Below are positions 1 through 10,595 of a stretch of DNA of 64,000 nt, piece after piece (position 1 is the first letter of the stretch; each line of letters starts with the position of its first letter). Source of the stretch: Annulohypoxylon bovei var. microspora (taxonomy: Eukaryota; Ascomycota; Sordariomycetes; Xylariales; Hypoxylaceae); NCBI GenBank assembly GCA_022836615.1, contig MU405269.1, forward strand, positions 163,984-227,983, given 5' to 3'. Made by a program: the position numbers and the translations under genes. Under the pieces are notes generated by a model, which was not told where the DNA came from, searched no databases, and worked only from the letters and a program-made list of their open reading frames with translations.

Positions 1-307
1 ACGGATAAAGGACAACGGTACCTGCCACCATTTTAAGTTAAAGTTCTTGGCGTCGATGCAAGACTAAACTTATTTCATTGGCTCAACATGCGGGATATCT
101 ATTAATCCGCTTACGGTACACCCCGGACCTCTGTAGAAACCGAACCTTGACGATATTTTTGTCAGAGCTCTTTACTGCAACATCATACAACTCAACCAAT
201 ACTAGCGACTTTTCTCGGTTCAGCCTCCACAATCGCGTTCGCCCTCACCCTCACGCCCACTTCCACAACCACACAATCTCGAGGGAGGCTCTGAGACTGT
301 CATCAAT
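1..307 (+). other. 5' leader / promoter of the SF3A1 gene
   Basis: No gene is supported here. The 100 bases before the start codon at 308 are C/T-rich with short CCTCACCCTCAC-like tracts, typical of filamentous-fungal 5' leaders. A 77-codon open frame at 78-311 overlaps the start of the downstream gene. It has no recognisable features and begins at a non-ATG codon, so it is treated as leader sequence. Confidence 0.5.
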
Positions 308-1963
308 ATGACTGCGACTAATGGTGATGCAGCAGTTTTAGACGATATTAGACCCCCTCAGGGCATAGTACTACCACCCAAGGAATTTAGAAGTAAGTCG
401 AGCATCATCACCCCGAACTTGCGCTGTGCTGACGTATATGTAGCTATTCTCGAGAAAGCCGCCGGCTACGTCGCCCGAAACGGACTTACTTTCGAAGATC
501 GCATCAGAGAAAAAGAGAAACATAATCCTAAATTCAGTTTCCTGAGCAATGCCGACCCGTACAATCCTTTCTATCTATGGAGGCTGAGTGAGATCAGGGA
601 GGGTCGCGGCACTGCCGTCGCGGCTGGTCGAGCAGGTGAAGCTGCTGTTGTTGTCGAGACGAAGCCTGAGGGGCCTCCTAAGCCTTCTGACTTCCAATTC
701 TCCGCGCGTATGCCCAACATCAGCGCCCAGGATCTCGAGGTTGTGAAACTGACTGCTCTGTTTGTTGCAAAGAATGGCAGACAGTTCATGACCGGTCTCT
801 CCCAACGGGAGGCTGGCAATTACCAGTTTGACTTTCTACGGCCGAACCACAGCCTTCACAATTTCTTCCAACACCTGATCGACCAATACTCCATGCTCCT
901 ACGGGCCGGCGGAATCGACGGAGAAGGAGGGAAGGTCCAGCAAGAGAGGATCGATGAGCTACGACGAAATGTCGATGACAAATTCCATATCTTAAACCGA
1001 GCAAAGCAAAGGGCCGAGTGGTTGAAGCATCAAGAGGACGAGAAACAAAAGAAAGAAGAGGACGAGGAAAAGGAACGTTTAACATACGCCCAGATCGACT
1101 GGCACGACTTTGTTGTTGTCGAGACCGTCGTCTTTACTGAGGCTGATGACCAAACAAACCTACCCCCGCCAACATCTCTCTCTGATCTGCAATATGCTTC
1201 ACTTGAACAGAAAGCCAGAATTTCTGTCAGTGCTAACCTGCGTATTGAGGAGGCCATGCCGACAGATGACGATAATGCCTACAACGGATATGGAGCGCAG
1301 CCTAATTATAACCTTCCTCATCATCCCGCACAGTCAACCCAACCACACCCGTCAGTCCCAACGCCACCCCAGGCTGCCTATCACATGGCTCCACCCCCAC
1401 GCCCGAACGGCGCTCAAGAAGACGAGGAAGCACAGCGTATACGTGAAAGAGAAGAGGCTCGAATGCGCATGCAACATGCGCAAGCTGAGGCCAAGGGTGG
1501 TGCCGCCCCTATGAAAATTAAAGAAAACTACGTTCCTCGTGCTGCCGCGCGAGCGGCTAATCGACAAGGGACACAGATGGCTCTCTGCCCGAACTGTCAC
1601 CAGCAGATCCCGATGAACGAGCTAGAGGCCCATATGAGGATTGAGCTGCTGGATCCCCAATGGAAGGAACAGAAGGCGAAAGCCGAATCACGATATGCGA
1701 CGACGAATCTGTCGCACTCCGACGTCGCTAACAACTTAAAACGATTCGCAAGCCAGCGAGGTGACTTATTTGACGGTGTGACTGGGCAACCTATTTCAGA
1801 AGAGGAGGCGGCGAGAAGGAAGCGGACAGCGCTGAACAGCTTCGACGGCAATCCTGATTCTAGAAACCAAGCGCATATCAATCATATGCAGAGCGTAAAT
1901 GTTGACGAACAGATCGCACGGATTCATCAGAGGTTTGCCAAGGACAATCAACAGGGTCACTAA
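308..1963 (+). CDS. Splicing factor 3A subunit 1 (SF3A1/Prp21 family)
   Basis: Intronless 551-residue gene for the SF3a subunit that joins U2 snRNP and helps it bind the intron branch site; it acts in the nucleus. Two SURP modules are visible at about residues 43-92 and 139-192. In each a conserved helix is followed by an F-x-F/Y segment (KFSFLSNADPYNPFY and YQFDFLRPNHSLHNFF). A charged Lys/Glu coiled-coil stretch (about 235-260) and a Prp21-type middle region follow, then a Pro/His-rich linker (about 330-375). The C-terminal block starts near KENYVPRAA and includes CPNCHQQIP, HMRIELLDP and FDGVTGQPI. The C-terminal ubiquitin-like domain of animal SF3A1 is absent and the protein is shorter than the human one, as I expect for fungi. 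The start is the first ATG of the frame. The gene is convergent with the UBX gene downstream. Confidence 0.95.
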   Translation: MTATNGDAAVLDDIRPPQGIVLPPKEFRSKSSIITPNLRCADVYVAILEKAAGYVARNGLTFEDRIREKEKHNPKFSFLSNADPYNPFYLWRLSEIREGRGTAVAAGRAGEAAVVVETKPEGPPKPSDFQFSARMPNISAQDLEVVKLTALFVAKNGRQFMTGLSQREAGNYQFDFLRPNHSLHNFFQHLIDQYSMLLRAGGIDGEGGKVQQERIDELRRNVDDKFHILNRAKQRAEWLKHQEDEKQKKEEDEEKERLTYAQIDWHDFVVVETVVFTEADDQTNLPPPTSLSDLQYASLEQKARISVSANLRIEEAMPTDDDNAYNGYGAQPNYNLPHHPAQSTQPHPSVPTPPQAAYHMAPPPRPNGAQEDEEAQRIREREEARMRMQHAQAEAKGGAAPMKIKENYVPRAAARAANRQGTQMALCPNCHQQIPMNELEAHMRIELLDPQWKEQKAKAESRYATTNLSHSDVANNLKRFASQRGDLFDGVTGQPISEEEAARRKRTALNSFDGNPDSRNQAHINHMQSVNVDEQIARIHQRFAKDNQQGH

Positions 1964-2711
1964 CGCTCAATGACCAGACCGTCTTAGTTATTTTTTGTAT
2001 GCTACAGGGAGGGAGCTATTGGTGGTTAGGAAGCTACGAGCCGGGTATCATGCGGATAAGGTGAAACCTCTCCACCGCCGACTTCCACAGAACTCCTCTA
2101 GTTCCCCCCTTTTGCGATTATCTCACGCGTGTGGAGGCAAATTAGGAAGATGGGAACAGTCCATTCAAAGCTGAACAGGTAAACAATACCCACTAAATTA
2201 GCTTATTTTTATCATTCAAAATGCTCATACTTCACTACAGCTCTGTGCCACGCAACTAAATTTGCATCGTGGGTTTCCTCCGGCACATAAATTAGATGTG
2301 CTATATATTGTGTGTGGTAGAGGCACCCCCGTGATATTAGTCTCTAAAATAGCCTCCCCTGTAGACATTTTGGATAATAAGTGATACATGGATGGCCAAC
2401 TACCTACCTATGATTTATGTATTAGCATGGAAACTCGCTTGAGTGGCGCTGGAAAGGGGTCAAAAAGGGAGCAATAGACTTGTTCATAATGGTACACTTA
2501 CCTACCTGGATAGGTACCTAGGTATGTTACTGACTTGATAGGCATGGAGCGTCACAGTCTGGATCGGCGGGAGGGTCCAATTTATATGACATGATACATA
2601 TAATCACAAAAATCACAGACTGAACATATTTACGCAGAGTGACTTGCTTTGTTGCACGATTATTACAGTAATCTATCGCACATCATGTGCTAAGGTGAGT
2701 TGGTCTCCTAT
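1964..2711. other. Convergent intergenic region
   Basis: Lies between the 3' ends of the SF3A1 and UBX-domain genes. It is AT-leaning with scattered TACCTA/TAGGTA motifs (around 2500-2525). No open frame, tRNA or repeat of note; presumably both 3' UTRs and terminators. Confidence 0.6.
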
Positions 2712-4322
2712 CTACTCGACATCCTGCTCATCATCGTCAGATTCCTCGTCCTCGTCATAATCTTCAGAGATCACGGTCTCGACAATAAGATTTCCGGACC
2801 TTCCGATCGTAGCTCCCAGCGTGGCGGTCTCGTCCGGCTGGTACACGACCCGCGGCAGCGGCGCGGCGATCCGGAACTTGTACTGGTGCACGTAGTCCTC
2901 GGGGCGCTCGCGGTCCGTCTCCCCGCTCTCCTTCTCCCGGTTGACCTCCTCGTCGGGGTCCGCCAGCAGCTCGTAGCACTCGACGAACGCGTACAGCTCC
3001 TCCACCGTCGCCGAGGCCGCGAACCGCCGCACCACCCGGCCTCCCGCGTCGTCCGGCATCTTCAGCGCTAGCCTGACCACGTCCTTGGGGCTGGCGGACG
3101 AGTCCGGCTCGGGGGCGATGGTGGTCGTGCGCCAGCGCCGCCACTGCTCGCGCTTCTGGGCGCGCAGCTCGGCCGCCGCGGCTTGGTCGCGGGCGCGCAG
3201 CTCGGCTTGCTGGGCCTCGGCCTCGGCCTCCTTGCGCTGGCGCGCGCGCTCGCGGTCCCGGGCTAGCGAGCGCTCGTACGCGGTGTCCTGCTCGGTGCGC
3301 AGGTTGCGGGCCATGTCGTGGGCGGCGCGGTCGGCGCGCACGCCGGCTAGGTCTGGGGCGTACTTGTTGATGGCGGTCTGTATCTCGGCGAGGTAGGTGG
3401 AGGATGACATAGGTCCCACGAGTCGCTTGACGATGCTCATGCGCGTGCTGCCCTCCTTGGGCGTCAGGCACACCAGGCACGAGAACGGAAACTTGGTGCA
3501 GTTGTACTCGGCGGCCACCTGGTACGCCTCGGAGTCAAGCACGTTGCCGCCCCACAGCACGATATTGTTCGCGGGGTCGTTGATGAAGGCTACGGTTTCA
3601 GGGGAGAGTAGGGTCTCCCGCGTAAAGGACTCGGTGTCGTCGTGCTCCGGTGACATGAGCACGATTAGCAGGAACTTGAGCTCCCGCTTGGCGAGGTCGA
3701 GGGCTTGCGCGAACCCGCCCTCGTGGAAGGGCAGGCTGCTGTTATTATACTCTTCCTCGAACTCTCGCTTGAACCGAGCGGCTGTGTCTGTCGGCATGAG
3801 CATGCGCCGGCCCATCGTGCCCTTCCACCCGCTAGTCATGCTCGTTGTTATTGCTCGGGGCCGTATCGATGCCGGCAGGAATGCGAATATGTACATAAAT
3901 GTGCGGAAGAGCGTTGAGACGGCTCTGAACCCGAAGGTGAAGGGCGAGAATAGTATGGAGAAGAGGAAAGGCGCGCGGTGTGTTGTCTGGGGTTGCGGTA
4001 CGATTCTTGGGGCGGGATCCGGTCTAGCTCGTGGTAATGCACGCCCGCCCGGTCGCGAGGGCGCCACAAAGCTCTCCTGAAGGTTCTCATGTCTTGCTGC
4101 CGCCCGGGGGATGTGGTTCTGGGCTTCGATAGCTTCGGCTACGGGGTCGGGGCCTTCGCCATCGAAGAACTTGGATATCGCTATTTGGACATTCCATTGT
4201 GATCGTTCTAGTAACGGTACTGCATCCTTAATATCTTGTGCCGTAACTTGTGTGTATTGTTCGAGAGCAGACTGCTGCTCCGAAGAGAGCTGACTTAGGT
4301 CGACTTCGCCGTTATTTGCCAT
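2712..4322 (-). CDS. UBA-UAS-UBX domain protein (FAF2/UBXD8, yeast Ubx2-like)
   Basis: Intronless gene of 536 residues. FAF2/Ubx2-type proteins recruit the Cdc48/p97 ATPase to ubiquitinated substrates at the ER membrane in ERAD; this role is assigned by architecture. Domains in order: UBA-like helices (about 10-53, including AVPLLERSQWNVQIAISKFF); a hydrophobic stretch (about 118-153, FLFSILFSPFTFGFRAV onwards) that would suit a membrane hairpin; a UAS thioredoxin-like domain (about 175-305); a long Arg/Glu/Ala-rich coiled coil (about 330-400); and a UBX domain (about 410-520) before an acidic tail rich in Asp and Glu. The open frame extends five codons upstream to a GTG; I chose the ATG at 4322 (MANNGEVDLSQ). 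The middle and 3' parts are strikingly GC-rich compared with the flanks. The gene is divergent from PAN3. S. pombe Ucp10 is the other plausible orthologue name. Confidence 0.88.
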   Translation of the reverse strand: MANNGEVDLSQLSSEQQSALEQYTQVTAQDIKDAVPLLERSQWNVQIAISKFFDGEGPDPVAEAIEAQNHIPRAAARHENLQESFVAPSRPGGRALPRARPDPAPRIVPQPQTTHRAPFLFSILFSPFTFGFRAVSTLFRTFMYIFAFLPASIRPRAITTSMTSGWKGTMGRRMLMPTDTAARFKREFEEEYNNSSLPFHEGGFAQALDLAKRELKFLLIVLMSPEHDDTESFTRETLLSPETVAFINDPANNIVLWGGNVLDSEAYQVAAEYNCTKFPFSCLVCLTPKEGSTRMSIVKRLVGPMSSSTYLAEIQTAINKYAPDLAGVRADRAAHDMARNLRTEQDTAYERSLARDRERARQRKEAEAEAQQAELRARDQAAAAELRAQKREQWRRWRTTTIAPEPDSSASPKDVVRLALKMPDDAGGRVVRRFAASATVEELYAFVECYELLADPDEEVNREKESGETDRERPEDYVHQYKFRIAAPLPRVVYQPDETATLGATIGRSGNLIVETVISEDYDEDEESDDDEQDVE

Positions 4323-5568
4323 CTTGTAGAAGTGCACGGCCGACCGCTGGAAATGTTGGTCTAGTTCGATTTCAATAGTCCTCCATACGTCATATGAGTA
4401 AAGTTGTAGAATGATACCATTGCCGAGGCCGTTTTATTAAAGATAGTTAGCTATCTGTCCAGGACAGCCCCGAACTGAATATTCGGTTCCGGATTCAGCC
4501 TCGGAGGTCGAGTCCAGTATTATTACGTAGAGCTTTCTTACCCCAACGGATTTGTACCAGAGAGGCTGTGAAATGTCACTAGTCGTAAATGGGTATCTAA
4601 TTTCAAGGACAGGCGAGGCTAAGCAATGTCTCAAAGAAAGACGATGATGGATAAGAGCGGGTGAGGGTGAGGGTGAGGGTGAGGGTGAGGCTTTCGTGTT
4701 CAAATGTTGATGGACCCACCTGTCAGAATGGAACATTGAATGATGGCAGATGGATGCATTGCATAAGTTAACTGCATCGGAGGTGACGACAAGGCAGCCG
4801 GAGAACGTCAGATTTGGTGCCGACCCGGATTGATAAATCAGCTATTTAATAATTCTACTAATTCTAATAAATTGTAAAGTTGGGGAAATGTGTTTAGACT
4901 TCACCTCATTTAGACTAGTGCATTGCATGTATTGTAAATCAACGGTACCGAGACTATAAGCTAATCCGTAGACGGTTAATTGACAATACCAACATACTAT
5001 AAATCGCTTAGCGTCCTCCACAAGTACAAATCGAAGCCCAAGGCTGAGAAAGAGGGAGGTCTTGGCGTTAAATACATGGATATCAGAGCCAATCAGCCAG
5101 TTATCCTTTCTTAGTAATCCACGGCCGTCATCCCACTACACAGTACAACCTCCCGTCGCTCGAACCTTACACGCCGCATCCTTTCTTTAATATCCTTATC
5201 GCCAGCCTCACCCTCACCTTTTACATAGAGGTCCCAATTGATACACAGAATTTTGATTTCGTCATTTAGTTTTGTTGCGCGTACTATTGAATTTTATGGG
5301 CGAACTCTCGCCCCTTCTTGCAAGAAAAATGGGAGCGCTTTGAGGTGTTGAGTAAGTGCATTCGCACATCCCTTCCTCGCCGTTTCTCGCCCTCTCTTGC
5401 TCTCCTAGCTACGTGGTCGGATTGTCAGGTCTAGGTCTAACAAGTCGTTTTATTCTAGGCGTTGCATCGAAAAGGGCGACATTTACACTCCTCCCAGCTT
5501 GACAGGCCTGACAGTCGCGACCCCTCCATGACGAGAATACGAGTATCCTCACACTCCACGCAAAACAA
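4323..5568. promoter_or_regulatory. Divergent intergenic region between the UBX gene and PAN3
   Basis: About 1.25 kb with no supported gene. It contains a GGGTGA hexamer array (4660-4690), an AT-rich segment near 4850-5000 and a C/T-rich leader-like segment just before PAN3. It must hold promoters for both divergent genes; I could not pick out confident factor sites. Confidence 0.5.
4660..4690. repeat. (GGGTGA)n microsatellite
   Basis: Five perfect head-to-tail GGGTGA hexamers. They resemble but do not match the fungal telomere unit TTAGGG, so this is a simple repeat and not an internal telomere. Confidence 0.9.
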
Positions 5569-8500
5569 ATGGCGAACACGCGCTTCAGCACTGCAGATAG
5601 AGGGAGGCAGATGGCCTCCCCTAGACCTAAGACGCGTGGTAAGTGCTTGCCCCATCGTCGCAGCCATTGATAAGAGTACTGTGGTCGTGTCTAATTTGTG
5701 TGCGCCTTCTTCTTAGATAATAAAGATACGCTCTGTCGAAACGTGTTAATCTATGGTCACTGCCGCTATGAGGACCAGGGTTGCACCTTCAACCATGATA
5801 AAGGATCGTCAAATTCAATGGATAAGTAAGTCACTTTTAATTTCCTATGCTTTGTTTCAATGTTGCTTCGAGTTTCATCCGATAAAAAAGACTCCTGGCT
5901 GGCCCGTGTGCTATGATTCCATCCGAGTTTCCTATAAGAAATCCAAGGCAACCTATATAGAATTAAAGGATCTTGGATCTCGACTAGGACACATAGCAAC
6001 ATTAGTCAATACATTAGCCGTTGGATGCCGAAACCAATTTGACACAGCTGGGTGGGTGTCGTTCGGTCCTGTTCAGTCCTCTGCAATGCTCTGCCAGGCG
6101 GAAAACTCCGGTTCTTTCAAATCATCCTGATATCGCTACGCACCGAGGGCAGAAAAGATAGGATGGAAAAGATGGATGGGTCGGATGAAGTTCGAAAAAA
6201 GGGCATTGGTCCTGCTTCCACTCCTCCTTTTCAACCAGGAAACCTTGGAGGATCATGCGGAGAATACCAACATCCTACGGCCTCTATGCCAATAGCTTTA
6301 CATTCTCCTGGATTCGAATTTGCACAGACTGTCCTGCCTGCTTTTTCACTTGTTGACGACTTATTACCTGGAGGCCATCTGGGTAATAAACTGAGACGTA
6401 GCAGATCAAATTCACCACCTAGCTCTGGGTCGGAAAGCTATAAGACTGCTCGCTCCCGTGCTTCTACTGTATCTCACGGACACCAACAGTTTAACACGGC
6501 TCCTCGTACAAGTTCAGCTCCTTTTCTAAGTCAAGCCTCTGTCGACTTAATGCATGGAGGCGGCCAGATCAATACTCCGTACCTTGTTCCGAACTACCAT
6601 AGGGGTCATAAACCATTTTATAGCGACGGAGCCAGCCCTATAATGTCTTCCAGCTTTGGTCGTTCTCGTGTTACTACACGTATTAGCATTACTAATCTAT
6701 CTTCTAGTGGTAGCGCAAAGAAGTCTTTAAATGTCGAATCTCCATCATTCACTCCTACTCAACTTGGGGGTAAGAAATCCAACTTCTCGACAAATGCTAC
6801 ACCATTCACCCCTAGAGGGGCCTCGGCATGTAAGGAGACCTTGATGTCAATCCCCCATTATGTTTAAGCTTACATTGACAATAGCCTCAAACTCAGCCTT
6901 GCAACAAGACACTGGAGCCTCTCTATACAAGTCGGCACCGTTCGCAGATTTTGCTCCTCAAAATTACGATTTGAATACTGCTGTAAGTTCAGGAGAGACG
7001 ATTTGGAGACTGATATTAACGAGATACAGACTGCAACCAACGGTTCAACAGACAGTGGATCACTCAACTACGATCCATTTACTATGTCTACCGTCAACCA
7101 GGCACTTCCACCAGCACAATATAACCCATATGCCGAGGATCACAATGCCTTAGCCGGAGCTGGTTCTCCATACTACACGGCTCAAAATTCTTACGCAGCT
7201 CCATCGCAACCCGTAAGTCCCTAATACCCGCACTATCCGTCCCGAGTTGCAATCTGATCTCACTTAGCTTCAATATCATCTTTATTATCCCATCACATCC
7301 GGAAGGGAAACGTTACAAGCTTACCAGAGACAAATATATGACTTGTTTCTCCCCGACTCTGTTAGAGAGGATCTCCAGAAAAAGTCTGAGGCTGCCAGAC
7401 AAGTCCTCCCGAGTCAACCTGGAGTTCAACTGCCCACTCTGCAGCATTATCATTCCCTTGTGCCCTTGGATATTAAGCTCCGAAGTGCGACCAATACCTT
7501 GGGGCTTCCGAGTTGGGTGTTCAAGGCAACTTCTCGCAAGAATGGGAACATATTCTGCTTGAGACGAATCGAAGGTCTGTCTCCGCGCTTAGTGAAACCG
7601 ATATCCAACTGACAGATCGCAGGATTCCGCCTAACAAATGAGGAAGCAATTAAAGCTGTGAACTCGTGGAAGAAGATCATACACCCGAACATAGTCACAA
7701 CGATCGAGGCGTTCACTACAAGGGACTTCAATGATAGCTCACTCGTCTTTGTCCACAGTTATCATCCCCTCTCGAAGACACTAGCGGAGCATCATTTTCC
7801 TAGCAACCGCTTTGGTCGTCCGCAGCCCGTGGCGGAGAAGATATTATGGAGCTATCTCGTTCAGCTCGCGAGTGCTATCAAGGCTATCCACAAGGCGAAG
7901 CTTGCGGCTCGCTGCATCGATCTGAGTAAAGTAATCCTAACGGATAAGAACCGTATTAGGCTCAGCGCATGCTCTATTCTAGATGTACTCCATTTTGAGG
8001 TACCTCGTCGAGTTGAGGAATTACAGCAGGAGGATTTCTTTAGCCTAGGGCGACTCGTGTTGAGCATTGCAACGAATACGCCACTCAGAAATATTGGTGA
8101 CCTACGCTTACCCCTGGACCAATTGTCTAGGACCTACTCTCCCGAACTTAAGGAGAGGATATCTTGGCTCCTTAGCCCGCCGCAGAATATTGCTGTAAAA
8201 ACAGCAGAGCATTTGGTGTACGATCTTGCTCAGCACGCTGACGATGTGCTGGTGGCATCGTTCAATGCTCAGGATGAGACCGTTACTCACCTAGGAAGGG
8301 AACTTGAGAACGGCCGATTGGTGCGTCTAATGGCGAAACTAGGTTCCATCAACGAACGACCGGAGTTTGATAATGACCCCAACTGGGCCGAGAACTCCGA
8401 ACGCTACACATTGAAGCTATTCCGAGACTATGTCTTCCATCAGGTTGATGCCCAAGGAAATCCGGTCATAGACCTTGGGCACATCGTCAGCTGCTTAAAT

Positions 8501-8659
8501 AAGCTAGACGCTGGTGTTGACGAGAGAATCTACCTGACTAGTCGGGACCATCAGTCAACTTTCGTGGTCTCATACAAGGAATTGAAGAAGCAAGCCCAGA
8601 GTGCGTTTAACGACCTATTTAAGGCAAGCAACAAACAGCAGACCAGCCGGGGCTACTAG
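5569..8659 (+). CDS. PAN3: PAN2-PAN3 deadenylation complex subunit PAN3
   Basis: Regulatory subunit of the cytoplasmic poly(A) nuclease; it binds Pab1 and activates the PAN2 nuclease. Conservative exons: 5569-5638, 5717-5825, 6708-6829, 6885-6982, 7030-7212, 7268-7574 and 7623-8659, all phase-consistent, giving 641 residues. An N-terminal CCCH zinc finger lies at residues 30-50 (C-x8-C-x6-C-x3-H, in TLCRNVLIYGHCRYEDQGC). A PAM2 motif that would bind the Pab1 MLLE domain lies at about 67-76 (LNVESPSFTP). Then come a low-complexity linker, the degenerate protein-kinase domain (from about WVFKATSRKNG) and the C-terminal coiled coil and knob region ending after SYKELKKQAQSAFNDLFK. Intron 4 is only 47 bp, with a TTAAC-like branch site. 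Intron 2 in this model is 882 bp and contains a long in-phase open frame. A longer exon 3 (for example from 6153) would insert about 185 residues between the zinc finger and PAM2. Confidence 0.93.
6043..6707 (+). other. Open frame inside PAN3 intron 2 (possible extended exon 3)
   Basis: The frame used by PAN3 exon 3 stays open upstream of its acceptor from 6043, with no stop until 6867. The predicted peptide is Ser/Pro/Thr-rich (SRSNSPPSSGSESYK, STPPFQPGNLGG). An AG at 6151-6152 lies in the correct phase to join exon 2, and ATG 6163 could start a form lacking the zinc finger. Full intron retention would stop at once, because GATAAGTAA at the donor reads Asp-Lys-stop. I recognise no domain. 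It may be a genuine lineage-specific PAN3 insert, an alternative exon, or chance. Confidence 0.5.
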
Positions 8660-9954
8660 AAGGAGACACGCGTTGGCCGCAATTCAAGGTCAGCAGATGA
8701 ACCTCCGAGAACGAGAAGATGCAGCTATGCAACGAGAGGGTGGAGACGATATGTCAGGGGACCGGGATGCTAAGGTAGAAGCTCAGGACATACGACGAAA
8801 TTCTGAATTCAGAAAGTCTTCGGGACTTGGGGCAAAGAGTCTCGCTGAGACGTTGGAAATAGCACACAATGGCAAGGGGTGTTGAAGATGAGAACAATGC
8901 AAAGTGAGCCTCGTTAGAATACTCAATGATGAAATAGCTAACGAGGGGGGTGGGGTGGGCCGTCAACTCTCAAATCTGGAACGCGAAAATACGACGAATG
9001 GTGAGCTAATAAGCAAACCTAGTCACTACCCCTTGTTTTTCCAGCCGCAGATAATGAAAACGACAGGACTCTATGATGAGACAAGATGATGTGTTATATT
9101 GGACTATATTTGGGCATGCCACTTTGTTGAATACTCCCGGTACAAAAGAGTTGCATTATAGCGATCCTCTTTCGGGCGTTTAACCTGCTTCCATTGCCGG
9201 CAGGAATATGTTTGGCTGGACTATAAGGGGAGGGACGTCGATAGCGATTTGTTTTAGCAGAATTTTCGGATGAAGAAGCGGGGAGGTGTGAGGAAGTACA
9301 TGGGGGTGACGTCGTGGATGATTAAATATATCTCTCAAAGTATAAAGTAGAATACAAGCAAAGTTTCATACCGTTCATTATGCGTTGCATTGCCTGAGGA
9401 TGGCTTTGTCAGCAGTGGATGTGATAAGTCAGCTATTCTCGATTACCTAATCAAAATCCATCGACAACCAACCAGACCATATAATCTAAGGGGTCATTTT
9501 TAGGACGGTAGGCATTGTTACTAACACATACTCCTGTTAATCTAGTGTCCTTCTGATAGTGTAAGCTGGTCACGAGTGAATATCACCACTCGATTGTAAG
9601 AACATCCTTTACATAAGCCGTCAATGAGATGTATGAGATGTTCGCTTTCATGTTCAAAACACAATATGTTTGTTATTTGACGTTAATTTCTTCTCATGCC
9701 GTACGTAATAAATCATCACGTAACGACTTATCTGCTAACAAGCCCCTTTTGTTTGTGGGTCATTCATAATATGAATGAGATGCTCCTCTACTTCCCACGC
9801 TGTGACCCTATTCAACTTAAGATCTGATTTGTGCTACCGGTTAAGTTGATAGCTGGGTGCTTCTTCTCATAATAAAGCCTAAGGAGATGCCTAGCAGTCC
9901 AACATATTCTTATCATCCTAGTCTCGCTTGAGAGATGACTTGTCCTCTAAAGTT
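8660..9954. other. Convergent intergenic region between PAN3 and LSM7
   Basis: The first 220 bases after the PAN3 stop stay open in one + frame (to 8885) with a charged, protein-like translation, but there is no start or splice signal I would trust. The remainder is AT-leaning with no gene, tRNA or notable repeat. Confidence 0.5.
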
Positions 9955-10595
9955 TCAGTCTTCTGATTGTTGAGCGAAGGGATTTTCTATCTCCTCGCTT
10001 CCATCTACTGGGCTGATAACTACTAGAAGAGTGCCTCGGGCGACCACTAGGCCAAGCGAGCGAGTCGCCTCTTTGCCCTCTTCGTCTATATAGATGTATA
10101 TGTTAGTCTTTCCCAGTATACAATAAGAGACAACAGCTCCAGTTTCGGCGATAGGACAACTAGAAAGTTAACTAACCTCGCATGACTTCTTGCACTTCAT
10201 CAAGAACCAAGTTCATAAGCGCATCGTAACCCTTCAGTGTACCGGTAACTAGACACCGATGTTATGGTTAGCCTCAGTCCGTTACTACCCAACTCGACAA
10301 CACGTAGACCGGCGCGTGACCTAATGATGCAAGCAGGATGGAGGGGAATAGGAAAGATCTGCGACTTACCTTCTCTTCCGCCGTTGAATTTAACCGTGAT
10401 TCTCTTATCGACATATTTGCTAAGGTCCAGGATGTTCTCCTTCTTGGGACGCTCCCGCTCCTGGGATGCACCGCCGCCGCTAGCGCCCGAGTCAGCTCCG
10501 TGTCCACCTCTTCCGCCACCTCGTCCGCCCCGCGCTCCGCGGGGATGTCCGCCGCCGCCTCCTCGGCCGCCGCGGTAATGGGCACGGTCGGCCAT
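9955..10595 (-). CDS. LSM7: U6 snRNA-associated Sm-like protein LSm7
   Basis: Subunit of the Lsm1-7 ring (mRNA decay, P-bodies) and the Lsm2-8 ring (binds the U6 snRNA 3' end). Three exons on the minus strand: 10370-10595, 10177-10248 and 9955-10085, giving 142 residues. After the N-terminal extension the Sm1 motif starts at KENILDLSKYVDKRITVKF. It continues across intron 1 as GREVTGTLKGYDALMNLVLD, and the Sm2 motif is in exon 3 (ATRSLGLVVARGTLLVVIS). It ends at VDGSEEIENPF plus a short tail, as in LSm7 proteins. The first roughly 45 residues are Gly/Arg-rich (RGG-like), which yeast LSm7 lacks as far as I recall; such tails commonly bind RNA. Intron 1 is 121 bp and intron 2 is 91 bp. Confidence 0.95.

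Noticed and set aside
4660..4690. GGGTGA array considered as an interstitial telomere
   Set aside because: The unit is not TTAGGG and the array is only five copies; a simple microsatellite.
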